A stretch of DNA of 64,000 bases from Jaltomata sinuosa (Eukaryota > Streptophyta > Magnoliopsida > Solanales > Solanaceae): assembly GCA_003996215.1 (NCBI GenBank), contig QJPP01003555.1, positions 107,593 through 171,592 on the forward strand, read 5' to 3'. Positions 45,695-58,241 of this stretch are shown here, piece after piece (the stretch's first letter is position 1; each line of letters opens with the position of its first letter). The position numbers and the translations under genes were made by a program. A model generated the notes under the pieces. That model had not been told where the DNA came from, did no database searches, and saw nothing but the letters and a program-made list of their open reading frames with translations.

Positions 45695-45706
45695 TGGTAT
45701 CAGAGC
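45695..45706 (+). other. Primer binding site of element B
   Basis: TGGTATCAGAGC, a perfect 12-base match to the initiator-tRNA-Met PBS, three bases after the LTR. Confidence 0.93.
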
Positions 45707-45880
45707 CTAGGTTCACCGGTGTCATGGTACAAAAGCAAGTGTCTAAGTAGAGTCTCGCAGATTGGTATGATGACGTCCGTATCCTATCTGCGGGAGGCTG
45801 CAGGGCATTATTAGGAAAAGTTCCATTTTATTATCTCCTTATCATGCATTCCTGGCTCTATTAACTTTTAAACATCGACT

Positions 45881-45897
45881 GTTTCATTCCTTCTTAG
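45881..45897 (+). other. Candidate 3' splice site immediately before B gag
   Basis: GTTTCATTCCTTCTTAG is followed directly by the gag ATG (45898). Confidence 0.45.
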
Positions 45898-46820
45898 ATG
45901 CCTAAGATGAGTTTGACAATAGGTGATGTGGTGGCTTCTGTGCCTGTTGCTTCAGTGCTTCCATAAGTGCCAGAACTTTAGAGTGAGAGTCGATTGCATC
46001 AGATAGGGGATGTGGGGTCAGTGCAGCCTCCGATAAGATTATTGGCTACTCCAGTTCTTCGGGACACCATGGCTAGGACTCTGAGTCCTCCACTGGGTGT
46101 TTCAGTGCCTTTGTATGGAGCAGTACCTGGATCTTCGAGCAGTGTTTCAGCTAGGGTTTAGCTTCCAGTTCTTCAGTAGGGTTGTATGTCAGTGTTGGAC
46201 TATGAGGCAAGGTTTCATGAGATGGTTAGACATACTTCTAGGGTTGTGCCTTTAGAGTTGGATAGGATTCAGAGCTCTGGTGGGGGTTTGATTACAGTTA
46301 GGATGACTTTTCTTCAAGTAGTTGATCATGCTTGGGCTGTTGAGGATTTATGTCGTGAGGCATATGGAGGCAGTAGTAAGAAGCATAGTTGTCAGGGCAA
46401 TTTTTGAGGTTCTCAGACTCGAGGTAGGGGATTGTCTTCTAGGGATCAGTTCCATTGCTTCTTATCTAGCGGATCGGTTTTAGTTGCTCACAGGTTCCAG
46501 AGAGTGGCTGTGTAGGGCATGTTGGGAAGAGTAGAAATGGTATGGATCATATTCATTGTGGTTTGCCTTCAGAGTTTGTAGGTCGTGGTGGCCAGTCTGG
46601 TTCAGTGAGATCTTCCTGTTGGGCTTCATCTGGTAGAGGCTATTTTCGATGTGGTGAGCATGGGCACTTTGCTAGGAATTTCCCTACGATTGTGTATCTT
46701 GGCCAGCCTGGTTATTATAATTGTGGGGAGATTGGTCACCTTTATAGAGCTTGTCCCTGTCGAGAGATGATTGAGCCCTCATCTTTGACTACTCAGTCCA
46801 GTGATAGATACCGTTAGTTC
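45898..46820 (+). pseudogene. gag: gag of element B (deleted and degenerate)
   Basis: The start is the ATG at 45898 (MPKMSLTIGDVVAS). The expected LATPVLRDTMAR stretch follows (about 46042-46080), but most of the capsid core is gone. Parts of the later Gag remain in one frame (MSVLDYEARFHEMVRHT at about 46186, TFLQVVDHAWAVEDL at about 46305), and two zinc knuckles are recognisable near 46648 (FRCGEHGHFARNFP, last Cys lost) and 46712 (YYNCGEIGHLYRAC, first Cys lost). Neither knuckle has all four ligands. Confidence 0.8.
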
Positions 46821-49667
46821 GATGCCCCTCTTGGTGGGCCAGAGGTAGAGGTTCCCGATATTGTTGCTCCAAGTATGACTCTGTTTACCTTCGGTTGGTG
46901 ATAGCCTTGCTCGCATTACGATTCGCCCTTTTTTTGTATTTGCTTATGTGCTTTCCTATTTTACTTGTTTAGTTTATTTACTATTTGAGTTTGTAGTTCT
47001 ATTTGCGTGTTTTTTAGTAGTTTGTCTCTTTTTAATAGTAGATGGGGTGAGTTGTCCCTGAGAGGTGTTTCCCCGAGGTGGTAGCTCATGGGTTGATTTT
47101 ATTAGGCTCGTTTTCTGTTTGTTGTAGCTCTGGACTTGTTTAGGTCTTCTTTGGCTAGCGGTACTAGATGGTTGTTGCCTAGGCCATTGTCTAACATTGC
47201 TAGAGGTTCCTTGTGTTGGTTTAGTGTGGTACCGGTGTTAGTTCCAGAGTTTGAGGCCCGGTCTTAAGTCGAGTGGTGTGGGTTATGCTGGTGAGTATTG
47301 GTCAGTTTTGCTTTTCTTAGGTGATTTGAATCGACCTTCCTTAGTTGTTTGGTTTAGTAAGTTAGCAGGTATGGGTTGCTTTTGTGTGTATTCCTTTTGT
47401 TTTAAGTCTGGTTGAGATACTTTCTTGCTCTTCCCAGTTCCAGCTGATATGATTGAGTTTGACTGTTGCATGGTGGTTGAGTTCTAGCTTTATCTATTTG
47501 ACTAAGTGTTTATTGTGGTATTGTGGTTGAGGTTTGACTATGGAATTGTGGCATTATGAGCATGTTTTTGCCTATAGAATGTTGGTTGAGTTAGGCATTT
47601 GGCCTACCCTCGTTCCGTTGTATCAAGTGTTGCCGGTAGGAGTTGTAGGAGCTAAGATAACGACTCCAAGTTGCATTTGAGAGAGAGCTTGTTAGGTTCA
47701 GTGTTTCCTTTGGGTTTGCAAAGGAGGGTGCTGACTCTTTGCTCACGCTTTGTGTTTTAGTAAGCTAGCTGAGGGGATGATCAAGAGTTTGCTCTGGCTT
47801 GGGTGTTGGTGCATTTCTTCGACCAAATTTTGATTATCAGTGGCTTTTCCCTTCGGTTAGTTTGAGGTTTCAGTAGCAGTTATGGTTTGGGCAAACGGCA
47901 TGTTCAGATCCTAGCTGACTCCAGTTCCTATGTGTTTATCGGCAGTGTATGAGTCTACGCAGAGGTTCGACAGAGGTATTGGTTGCCAACTAGTATTGGG
48001 TTTCAAAATCGTGGGCTAGCAAACTACTCTGGATGATTCGTGGTTAGTTCTTTTTGGTTGCAGCTTCTTGAGTTGGAAGGCAATGATTTTGGACAACTTA
48101 GCTCCCTTATTTCATCTATGGAATGACAGTTGGCCTTGGACACCTAGTCCTTGTCTAACCTTTGAGTTAGGCTGGACATTCTAGATTCCAGCAGTGTTCT
48201 AAATAGTACGAGGTTCTTTCTACTATGGTTGGACAAACTCAGTAGCGTAAGTTCAAGATTCAGCGGTAGTGTATTATGTGTGATCAGATTGTACGGGTTG
48301 AGACTAGCGAGGCTATTGTGGGTTCTAATGATACTTTGAGATTGGTGGTCGCCTTTGTATCGCGAGGGTTTGAAAGCTTGGTTTTTTGGTTCTTCAAGGG
48401 TTGTCTGTTATGTGAGGTTCTAGTGTTGGTTAGGCTCGGCTAGTGTGGACTAGCAGTTTGGTATATTGCATGCTTAAGAGTTGATGGTATGGTGTGCTGA
48501 TGTAGTAGAACGGTTGATTTAAACCAAAGAGGTGAATTGATGGGTTATGCAAATTTCTATATCTAGATGGCGATCTTGGACTTCAGGCACCCTTTCCTTG
48601 CCTACGGGGTGTTTTGACTTGATATTCACAGCGTGGTTGACTTTTTCCTAAGTTGAAACTAGTAAGGTGATTTTAGAATTCACGTAGTGTTCGAGTGTGT
48701 TGAGCTTAGTTGGTGGTTACAGACCTCGTGGTAGGCTTACCACACTCCTTACAGGGTCTTGGTTTTGGTTTGGGTCATTTGGGAAGGTTGCCTAGGTTCA
48801 TTCGATTTCTGTTGTTTCAGACTTGGCGGGGTTCAGCAAGGTTGGGTTAATTCTATAGTCAGAAGGTTTTCCGTCGGCACAGGGTGTTCATACATGCCTT
48901 TTGCAAACCTGGTGTGCAAGCTTTAGTCGAGTTTAAATGGTTAGTTCAGTCACTTGGTCCAGATGAGTTCATGTGGCGAGGCTGGTGTTAGAAAAAGATC
49001 TTCCTTTGGTTAGTGGTCAGTCGTGGTAAAACTACAACAGTTTTCGAGGATGCGCATCGGGTTAGTATGTTGGAGGTCAAAAGATAGTAAGCCATAGCTT
49101 AGTTTAGATTAAATCGGAGTAAAAATGGTGACTTCATTCGTGGTGGAGTACAAGCAGGAACTAGGGATCTATGGCGTGTCTGTTGATACTTTGAGAGTGG
49201 ATCCAGTGTGCGGCTTGTGTGCAACTTCATAGCTATGGTGCAAAAGGATTCATATCAGAATAAAGGGTTTTGCAGATCAGCGGGTTCATGAGTTGGAGTT
49301 TTAGGCTAATGGCTTTTTTCAAGGTAAACTTGGTTGTAGTGTTAAGGATTTGGATTATGTGTATTGATCACCTTGGTTCTCTGGTTTAGGTATCGAGTCG
49401 GTGCTTTATGGTTGATATTCTAGAGATTTGGTTTGGTTGATAAGTTTTTAGAGTTTGGGATATTAAGGTTGGAGTCTAGCTTGGCTAGAGTGAAGTTAAG
49501 GCTTGGTTGTTTTCTTTGGCTTCGTTCTGTAGGGTGCCGTCCGTTCGAGGAGGCTACCCGGGTTGTTCGAGAGAGTAGTGCGGGCTTTGTATCCGTAATT
49601 GTTAAGCTTTTGTTTTTCCATTTCTTCTTAACTTTCGGGGACAAAAGTCCTTTTTAGTAGTGGATGA
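46821..49667 (+). other. Non-coding core of element B, shared with element C
   Basis: No protease, RT or RNase H motif is visible in any frame. Two pol-derived islands remain: a spacer-like ERQLALDTQSLSNL segment at 48120-48180 (compare LALDIQSLANCL in A) and a tail-like RPFEEATR segment near 49545. The rest is not recognised. The minus-strand sequence at 53904-56850 matches it in order, including the stretches at 48730-48790 (54795-54850) and 49140-49320 (54240-54430), so this interior has been copied as a unit. Confidence 0.6.
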
Positions 49668-50494
49668 TGTAATGACCCTTTCGGTCATTCTCGTATTTTT
49701 GCCTTTCTTGTACTGTTAGAGCTTGCCTATAGCGGCCCCAAGTCATTTATGACTTGATGGGACCGGTAGTTCAGTGCCTGGGCCGTCTGTTTGGTCTTTA
49801 TGGGCATTTACTTATTTTTTGAGCTTCAACATTGGAAAACATTGACTTCACTCAACATTCTTAGCTATCGTACACGAAATTAAATTCTGACAGTTCCATT
49901 GGCTCCGGAATGTGAACTTTGGTCTAGGAGGACCTTTTGTCGGGATCCGAGAGCTATTCATCTTTAAATTCTCTCTTGTTCTGTATTTTTAAGCCAGTTA
50001 GGCTTGTTTGGTTGACTTTGGTCAACATTTGGAGAAGACGGCCTCGAATGGAAATTATGTCAGTGTTGTTAGCTCTAGAACATTGATTTTAGGCTAGAGG
50101 GACCATTGGTTCGGGTCTCAAGGCTTCCAGACTTGATTTCGGCCATTGAGTTTCATTTTAGAAATAGTTGGCCTAAGGTTGATCTTTGGGCGTGGGGCCC
50201 ACTTTTTATTAAATCGACCTCTGATGGGATTTTCATCGATTTTGTTGTATCCAGAATGCCATTTTTAGTCAAATAGCTCTATTCGTTTGTGTCCATGGGA
50301 CCCCGGATGAATACTGAGGGTCCATTCAAAGTTTCAAGCTTAGCGGAGTTTTGTTGTACCTGTTGGGTCCGCAATTGCGGGCATTTGACGGCATTTGCAG
50401 CCACCACAATTGCAGTGAAATGTCGTATTTGCGGTGTTTTTCAGCATTTGTGATGCTTTGGCCACATTTGTGGAGTCTACAATTGCGATAAAAG
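49668..50494 (+). repeat. 3' LTR of element B, first 827 bp (cut by element C)
   Basis: Begins TGTAATGACCC after GTAGTGGATGA and aligns with the start of 42071-45691 up to the ATAAAAG that precedes TACCGCAATTG there. Element C begins at 50495; the target copy would be AAAAG (50490-50494). Confidence 0.88.
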
Positions 50495-50661
50495 TATGAC
50501 GACCCAAAACTGGGCCATGATGGCGTCTACATAACCCCCCGGTAGGCAAGCCAAACCCAACAATGTAGAAGACAATAAAGCAGTTAAAGTAAGGAAAAAC
50601 GGAAGACATAAATGAAAAGACAGGGCCAATAGCATATATACATACCATCGTATAAAAAATA

Positions 50662-50935
50662 CTCCCTCCATCCCATTTTATGTGGCATACATTGACTTGG
50701 CATGGTTTTTAAGAAAAAAAAGACTTTTAAAACTTGTGGTTTAAAATAATCCTTGAATATTTGTGTGGTTGTAAATCATTTCATTAAGGGTAAAAGGAGA
50801 ATTTCAAAGTTAAAATTATTCTAATTATAGAAAGGTGATATTCTTTTTTAAAATTATTCTAATTATAGAAATGTGACATTCTTTTTTGGACGGACTAAAA
50901 AAGAAAGTATGCCACATAAAATGGGACGGAGGGAG
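50662..50935. mobile_element. Stowaway-like MITE, 274 bp
   Basis: The terminal inverted repeats are 29 bp and differ at one position (CTCCCTCC[A/G]TCCC...). TA duplications flank it (50660-50661, 50936-50937). The interior is AT-rich and non-coding and contains a tandem 38-bp duplication (50811-50848 and 50849-50886, three differences). Stowaway elements are moved by Tc1/mariner transposases; none is present here. Confidence 0.95.
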
Positions 50936-52956
50936 TACATAAGAAGGCCCTAAAGTGACCAACAAGACAAAACAGACTCGAGAACCAACTCGGACCTGGT
51001 GTCACTAGTACAAGAGCGACTAAAGCAAGGAATAGCTATACGACAGACTCTGTCTATCCAAAATACAAAATATAGACAGAATATACAACATGGAAAGCAT
51101 GTAAAGTTTCCAAGAGCACCGGGAGCTCACCACGATCCGAACTGCAACAGGCCTCGAACGACAGGAAAGTTAGTGAGGGTGGTTCGTACTAGGTGCTGCA
51201 TAAGAAAAAGATGCAGAATATAGTATGAGTAACAAAACAATGGGTACTCAGTAGGTATCATAGGCCGACCGAGCGTAGATAGATAATATGTAGAATAAAA
51301 TACATGAAAGTACACAAAATATAGGGATCCACCTAATTCTAGTTATAAAACAAAAAACAGAAATAATTGAACCAACAAGAGGGCAACAATAATAACATCA
51401 ATACAAGCAACCGACAATCCAAGTACACTCAAGTCAATGCAATGCTATGAGAGATGACGTGATGTATGAATGCATAATATTATAAACCCGGAATACCGCA
51501 TCAGGCACCCAAAATACCGCATCGGACTATGCATATATATGTATGTGTGCATATAGTAAGTAAAAGCCCGAAATAACACATCCGGGGTTCGGAATACCGC
51601 ATCTGACTATAAGTGTATATATGTATAAAAATAAGACCCGGAATAACGCATCGGGTGTCCGGAATACTGCATCGGACTATGAGTATATAAATTTGAAAAT
51701 AGCAAAAAAAAGGTCTGGGAATATCCCTTGGACCAGCATAAAAGTAGCACCTTTCCTTTCCTTTCTGAAAATCAGTAGTAAACCCAGTACAATTCTTCAA
51801 ACATCCCAAAAACCACAGTAACTATCGTAAATCCCCAGTATTTGAACCAAAAGCCTCAAAAACCTTTCTTTTCCGTATCAATAGTATGCAATGCAGTATG
51901 AGCATGAAACATACAAAATCAGAGAAAGTAGCACACCACAAGGCACAACAGGGCAAAATACCCTCCAAACCAAGAGAATTGACCTGGAAACGTCATCCAA
52001 ATCCAACCTATGGTCTTGGGCCCACAGTTATGCACAACCAACAATTAAAGCAAAAATAGCAAAAAATAATAACGGAGACCACTACGAGCATCTACTCTAC
52101 GTCTAAAATATCCTAAAAGCATATCAAGGATTCTATGCTAGGTATAACCATACTACGGGCTCCTAGACTAAGGATAGCATGAATAGTTCTAATCTATGAT
52201 CCGAAATGGCCAAAATAGAATAAGTCACAAGATTTAAGCCTAATACTACCTATAGTCTGACCTAACGTTTCAGTAACATATAATATATAAAACCTAACTA
52301 AACTCAGTCTAGACGGTAAACCGTAACCTACCTCAGGGCCGAACTGCAAGCACGACCCATTACTCGTGTGTCATCCCCTTCTGAATAGCCTCAAAAAGCT
52401 GCCATGCTATCAAAAACACAACCCAGGTTTCAAGGAGAGAAGAATGACACCCTATTTCTATACAAAAAATTGGGCCAAAAATTGGGTCGGAAAAATGACC
52501 CTCAGGGCCTGCGCAACGAAACAGAAAATAAAATTTATAATTATGCTCGCGGTGGGTTAAGGAACCCATACCCAAATTGGGCTCGAACGGAGCTCATTTT
52601 GGGGCCCAAAATAGTCACGAAGTGCTACTAATTCAAGGGATCAAAAATGAGAAAACTCGGAATTAAAGGCAAAAGCTTACCCCAACCAGAGAGAAATACG
52701 CCGCGGAGGTGAGTTGCACGAACTCATGAGCATGCAGCCCCAAGAGAACATATTTCTACAAGTAATGCCCAAGCTTGAGGATTAACAACATTGGAGTTTT
52801 AGCGGGAGAATTACGAGAATAAACACGTAAGGAGGAGAGGGGTGACGAGGGAACTTATCGGGTGAAGAATACTGAAGCAAGGGAGATGGAAATTTGAGCT
52901 TGGGAGTTCAGCTATGGAGTTGGTTGAAATAGTGAAGGAGAAAACGAAGTTGGATC

Positions 52957-53210
52957 TTTAAATAGTTTCCAGGGGTCCTTCATCGCAATCGCGACAGGAC
53001 CCCCGCGTTCGGGGAGAACAGCTGGCTCGACCATCGTGATCACGATGGTGCAGCCCGCGTTCGCAAAGAGGAAAGTTGAGTCGGGTCCCAGCTGGCTTCA
53101 TCGCGAATGCGACGAGCAACCTTCGCGATCGTGATGGTCAAGAAACTAGACCATCGCGAATGCGATGAAAGCTCCATGATCACGATGAAAGCTCCACGAT
53201 CGCGAAGACC
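52957..53210 (-). promoter_or_regulatory. Palindromic-word block plus TATA box in the C 3' LTR
   Basis: ACCATCGTGATCACGATGGT (53030-53049) is a perfect 20-bp palindrome. Further variants (CATCGCGAATGCGA, CTTCGCGATCGTGATGG, CCACGATCGCGAAG) fill 52982-53210. On the minus strand TATTTAAA (52957-52964) follows immediately. Confidence 0.6.
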
Positions 53211-53903
53211 AAAATGGTCTGCAACCTAATGCAGCAACCATCAATAACACTAAGGCCAAACATCTTCTGGTGGATCCTCGGGATTCATCCGGAAGCCTGT
53301 GAACATAAACCAACTATGCTACCCTACCAGAAATGAAATTCCAGACTCAATGGAATCGATGAAACTCTCAACGAAGATAGTTTTAACGAAAAGTGGGCCC
53401 CATGCCATAAACTAACTCGGAACTCAAAACCCAAAAATAAGTTCGAAAGCCCCGGAACCCAAACAAAAGGTTCCCCTAGCCAAAAGTTGACATTCCAGAG
53501 CTAACGGTGCTGACGGAATTTCCATCTGAGGTTGTCTTCTCTGAATGTTGACCAAAGTCAACCCTACCAGCCAAACTGACTTGAAAACCCACAAAGCAAC
53601 AAAAAACCAAACCGAAACACTCAGACCCAAACTAATGGTCCCACTAGATCAAAATTCCCATTCCAGAGCCAACGGAACTGTTGAAATTTGATTTTGAGCA
53701 TGTTTATCAAGAAAGTTGACCGAAGTCAAAGATTTTCTAAGTTCAAGTTCTAAAATAGGGAAATGATCATAACGACCTAACGAACAGCTCGGGCACTAAA
53801 ATTTTAGTCCCGACAGGTCATAAATGACCTGTAGCCGCTAAGGGAAAGCTCGAAACACGGAAAAAGCATGAAAAATGGGAAAATGACCGAGAGGGTCATT
53901 ACA

Positions 53904-56849
53904 ACATCCACTACTAAAAGAACTTTCGTTCGTGAAAGTTAAAGGAGGGAAAACACCAGAAGACTCAAATAAAGATGGATACTAAGGCCGAACCACTCAC
54001 TCGGAAACCCAGGTAGCCTCCCAGACTAGAAGGCACCCCACAGAGCTAAACCAAAGGAAAACTACCTACCCTCAACACCTCACCAGCCAAACTAGACTCT
54101 AACCTTTAACTCTAAATCCTCCAAAGATCTCCCAACCAAACTAACCCTCAAGAATATCGATCGAAAGCACCGATATAACACTAAAACTAGAGAACCGAGT
54201 TGATCAATACACAGGATCAGCATCTTTAACATCACAACCAAGTTTACCCAGAAAAGCCACCAGCCTAAAACTCCAACTCATGAACCGCTGATCCACGAAA
54301 CCCCTTATTCTAATCTGAATCCTTTGGCACCATAACTACGAAGTTGCACACACGCTTCACTCTCGAGCTACTCTCAAAGTATCAATGGACACGCCGGAGA
54401 TCCCTAGTTTCCGCTTGCACTCCACCATGAATGAAGTCATCCTTTATACTCAAATTCTACCCAAGCGATGCTATAACTTACTAGCCTCGACATCCAAGAT
54501 AACAACCCGTAGTGTATCCTTGAAAACTAGAGTTATTTGTCCCAACTAACCATCAACCAAAGAACAAACACTTTTGCTAACATCAAACTCGATAATTGAA
54601 CCCAACTGAACCAACCATCTGAACCCGACTAAACCAACCATATGAACTCGATACCAGGGTTGGAAATGGCATGAATGAACACCCTGTGTCAATGGAGAAA
54701 TTTCCAAACTCTCGAATAAAGCCGACCTCGCCGAACTATGCCAAGTCTGAATCAACTGAAAATGAACGAACCAGGGTAACCTTGCCCAAAAGACCCAAAC
54801 CAAGACTAAGCCTCTGCAAAGAGGGTGGTAAGCCTACCACAAAGTCTGTAATCATCAGCCAAGCTCCAAACTCTACGAAGTACTACTGCTACTCAAAATA
54901 CTCAAACATCATTCGGATTTGAAATCGTCTTACTAGTCTCACCTCAAGAAGAAGTCCACCTCGCCATGAATATCAAGCCAAAACACCCCTAAGGCAAAAG
55001 GGAAAAAGGTGCTTGGGGTTCAAGGTTGCTATCTAGCTATAGAAATTTTGCATAAACCTTCAACTCATCTCTTTGGCTTGAATCAACCGCTCCACTGCAC
55101 CAGCACACAAGACCATCATCTCTGAAGCATACAACATACCAAACTTCTCACCCATACCAGCTGAGTCTAACTAACACTGGAACCCCACATAAAAGACAAC
55201 CCTTGAAGAACCAACAACCCAAGATTTTAAACTCTTTGGATACAAAGGCGACCACCATCCTCAAAGTATCATTAGAACCCATAATAGCCTCGCTAGTCTC
55301 AACTCGCACAATCTGATCACACATATTACCCTACTACTATAACTTGAGTTTACGCCACTGAGTCTATCCAACCATAGTAGAAGGAACCTCATACTATCTA
55401 GAACACCGCTAAAAGCTGGAATGTCCATCCTAACTCAAAGGTTAGCCAAGGACTAGGTGTCCAAGGCCAAATGCCACTCCATAATCTGAAATAGGAGAGC
55501 CAAGTTGTCAAAACTCATTGCCTTCCAATTCAAGAAGCTGCAACTGAAGATAATTATCCATGAACCACCCAAAGTAGTCCGCTAGCCCATAACTCTGAAA
55601 CCTAATTCCAGTTTACCAACTAATGTCTCTGTTGAACCCATGAGTAAACCCGTACACTGTCAAGGAATACTTAGGAACCGGAGCCCACTAGGCTCTAAAT
55701 ATAAATTTTATCCAATCTGTAGATGCTACTGAAACTTGGGTCCTCCAAAGAATGTAGCAAGGTAATCACAGCTGATGCAACAAGCCCCTAAAAGTAGTAC
55801 TGGAAAAGCCTACCACCTCGACTCCTACTGGAAGGAATCCTGCCACTGAATTTACCCAAGTACAATGCCACTGCACTCTGTAGTCGGTCAAATTAACCTA
55901 TCAACCCGCAAACCAAAGCATACCCGCAGTCCTCACCTTGGTCAACTACTAGCAACCTATACATACCGACAATGAGTCATCTCCCTCCTTTCCGAAACCC
56001 AACAACAAACTTTCCAAGGAAACACCAAACCTAACAAGCGCTCTCTCTCATATGCAACCTGGAGCTATTCCCTTAGCTCCCACACCTCCTACCAGCAACA
56101 CTTGATATGATAGAATGAGGGTAGGCTGAATGCCTAACTCAACCAAAGAAAAAAAATGCTATAAACAAAAATCCAATCGCAAAGCCATAATTCCAAAGTC
56201 AAACCCCAGTCACGATGCTATAACTGACACTTAGACAGACAGTTAAAGCCAGAACCCGCCCACAATGCCATACTCAAACTTGATTATATCATCCAGAACT
56301 GGAAAGGGCAAAAAGAAACTCATCTGGATTTAGAACAGAAGGAACCATGAAAACAAACCATACATGCTAACTTACCAAACCCAACACTAAGGTAGGTCGA
56401 TTTAGATCACTCGAGAAAACAAAACCAACCGATTCTCATCAGCATAACCAACACCACCTGACTTAAGATAGGAGTTCAAACTCTGGCACTACCACCGGTA
56501 CCACACCATACGAACAGAACAACTCCTACCATACGATAGATAATGACCTAGGCAAAGACCACCTAAGGCCGCTAGACTAAAGAAAACACTCAGCCCAATC
56601 CTAGAACCAAGACTAAAACCAGAGATAAAGCTAACAAGACCTGCCCACGAGTCAAACCCCAGGTAGTGACCTCACAAGGTCAACACACACCATCCACGAC
56701 TAAGGATTCAACTACTGAGGGCTCAGATACGAACATCCCAAAATCATAAGTACTACCATAGGAGGGAATAAGTAAATCTACAACTGATCAGAAGGCTGCT
56801 ACCCAACACTACAAGAAGATAGCCTACTCTAAAGCACCTAAAGTCTCGA
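53904..56849 (-). other. Non-coding core of element C, homologous to B
   Basis: No intact pol motif is found. It matches 46821-49667 in reverse complement and in order, with the same two pol-derived islands (the spacer near 55390-55480 and the tail at about 54010-54040). It is flanked on the minus strand by a family-I LTR fragment upstream and the family-II 3' LTR downstream. Confidence 0.6.
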
Positions 56850-57790
56850 TAAGCGTCCGTACACCCAAGGAACTCACACAAGAGCACACAATCCCTTCGG
56901 CATCCTATAATATCAGAGCGCATACTGAACAACCAGCAAACAAGAATTCAAACACAATATGGATGATATGATGGAACTAGGCATGACCGTAGTGTTGTAT
57001 GCACCTCCCCAGGCACTCGCAACTCATGGTCCCTAGTCTTGATTGGCAAGATCCATGGAGGTCGAAGTGACCATATACAAAATTAAGGGATCTCAAAGCA
57101 TAATTTCTCAGAGTCAATCCGGGTCTAAAATAATAAACCGCATATCTCAGACACCTACATAGGGTGCCTAAAGTGTATTTGGGACTAAATCCATAATAAA
57201 AGCATGTCTAGCGCTATGGCACAACCGAGCCTAGTAGCAGTATGAACATCGATGATAAAATCCTCATAATACTCCTTTTTACTCCAAGAGAATCCATAAA
57301 GTCAGTTCCAAATCCCTTTTATAATCATTTTATCAAAAACAGGCCCTTAAGGCCATGCAAGTCTTACAAAACATTTATAGTAGGCTCGTAGACAAAACAG
57401 TAGTAAAATAAGCAGGAAACCCCTTTGCATGAATTATATGATCGCAAACAGACAATAGCTTAATGGCTCATAATCAACCTATCAGCCCTGCACAGGCAGA
57501 ATCAGCTCTACAACATACATAACCAACCTAAAATCACAACTCGATGTCTGGGACTCGCGGACATTCCCAAATATCCCACTATTTATAGTCCAAAGGCATA
57601 TACAAAGGCCACGCAGGGCCATAAGTGTAATACTACAACCAACGCAAGAAATAAGATGGCAGAAGAAGCGGGCAAGGTCTGGGGTGCCAACCTAGAATAC
57701 CTAGCCCAAGGATCCTAATTAATACATTTATAATCGATAAACGTGAAGTCTAAGGTAGGGGAAATCATAACCTTAAACCTAGCCAAAGCA
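56850..57790 (-). repeat. Family-I LTR fragment inside element C
   Basis: About 0.94 kb aligns with the middle of family-I LTRs (for example 60370-61490 in D): CCTTCGGCATCC..., GGCAAGATCCATGGAGGTC, GGGTGCCTAAAGTGTA, the GGACATTCCCAAA block and the end of the donor-3 region. There are no LTR termini, so it arrived by recombination or gene conversion and not by integration. The edges are approximate. Confidence 0.75.
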
Positions 57791-58035
57791 CCTCTCGAAA
57801 AACCGGGTGCTGCCCATACCCGTGATACAGATACACCCTCTATAAGGCTCGGAGTCTAAGCCATGGTGCCTTGAAGAACTGGGTAGCCATATATGACACC
57901 GGATGTTGGGCTAGGCCCAAACCCCTTTTTAGCTGAAGCGGTAAGCCCATACTCTGAAATCCCAGGGCTGAAGGAAGCACTAGAGTAACAGGCATTAAAG
58001 CCTCATCATCGCCTGCTGTCGTACTCGTTCTGCAT
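57791..58035 (-). pseudogene. gag: gag N-terminus of element C
   Basis: A minus-strand ATG at 58033-58035 opens a frame similar to the B gag start (ALMPVTLVLPSALGFQS against the B SVPVASVLP region; MATQFFKAPWLRLRAL against LATPVLRDTMARTL). It ends where the embedded LTR fragment begins, so the capsid and nucleocapsid parts are missing. Confidence 0.65.
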
Positions 58036-58037
58036 TT

Positions 58038-58057
58038 CTGAGAAGGAAGGAAACAAC
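58038..58057 (-). other. Candidate 3' splice site before C gag
   Basis: The minus strand reads GTTGTTTCCTTCCTTCTCAG, followed by AA and the gag ATG. Confidence 0.4.
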
Positions 58058-58229
58058 TGAAGTTTTAGAAGTCGATAGAGTCAAGGATGCATGATAAGGA
58101 ATCAAACAAGATGGAATCTTTCCTAGGAATGTCATATAGCCTCTCGCAGATAGGATACGAACGTCATCGTACCAATCCACAAGACTCTACTAGACACTTG
58201 CTCTTGTACTGGCAAGACCGGTGAACCTA

Positions 58230-58241
58230 GCTCTGATACCA
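58230..58241 (-). other. Primer binding site of element C
   Basis: The minus strand reads TGGTATCAGAGC, a perfect initiator-tRNA-Met PBS, and so fixes the element's orientation. The last bases of the adjacent LTR (TCGTGACA) are deleted. Confidence 0.93.

Larger units (their letters stand above)
42071..50494 (+). mobile_element. Element B: non-autonomous family-I gypsy element, 3' LTR interrupted
   Basis: 5' LTR 42071-45691, PBS 45695-45706, degenerate gag 45898-46820, a long interior without recognisable RT (46821-49667) and the first 827 bp of a 3' LTR (49668-50494), where element C is inserted. It lies in the H 3' LTR. The interior is shared with element C at roughly four bases in five by eye, so it looks like a family in its own right and not one random wreck. 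Confidence 0.85.
50495..53903 (-). repeat. 3' LTR of element C (family II, with MITE)
   Basis: Minus-strand start TGTAATGACCC (53903) and end GGGTCGTCATA (50495), in which the terminal TGACA has mutated. The length is 3.4 kb, or about 3.13 kb without the MITE, as in E. Its leader donor equivalent (near 52852) reads GATAAGT where E has GGTAAGT, so the GT is lost. Modules with CCCGGAATAACGCATCGGG-like stems recur at 51483-51705. Confidence 0.9.
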
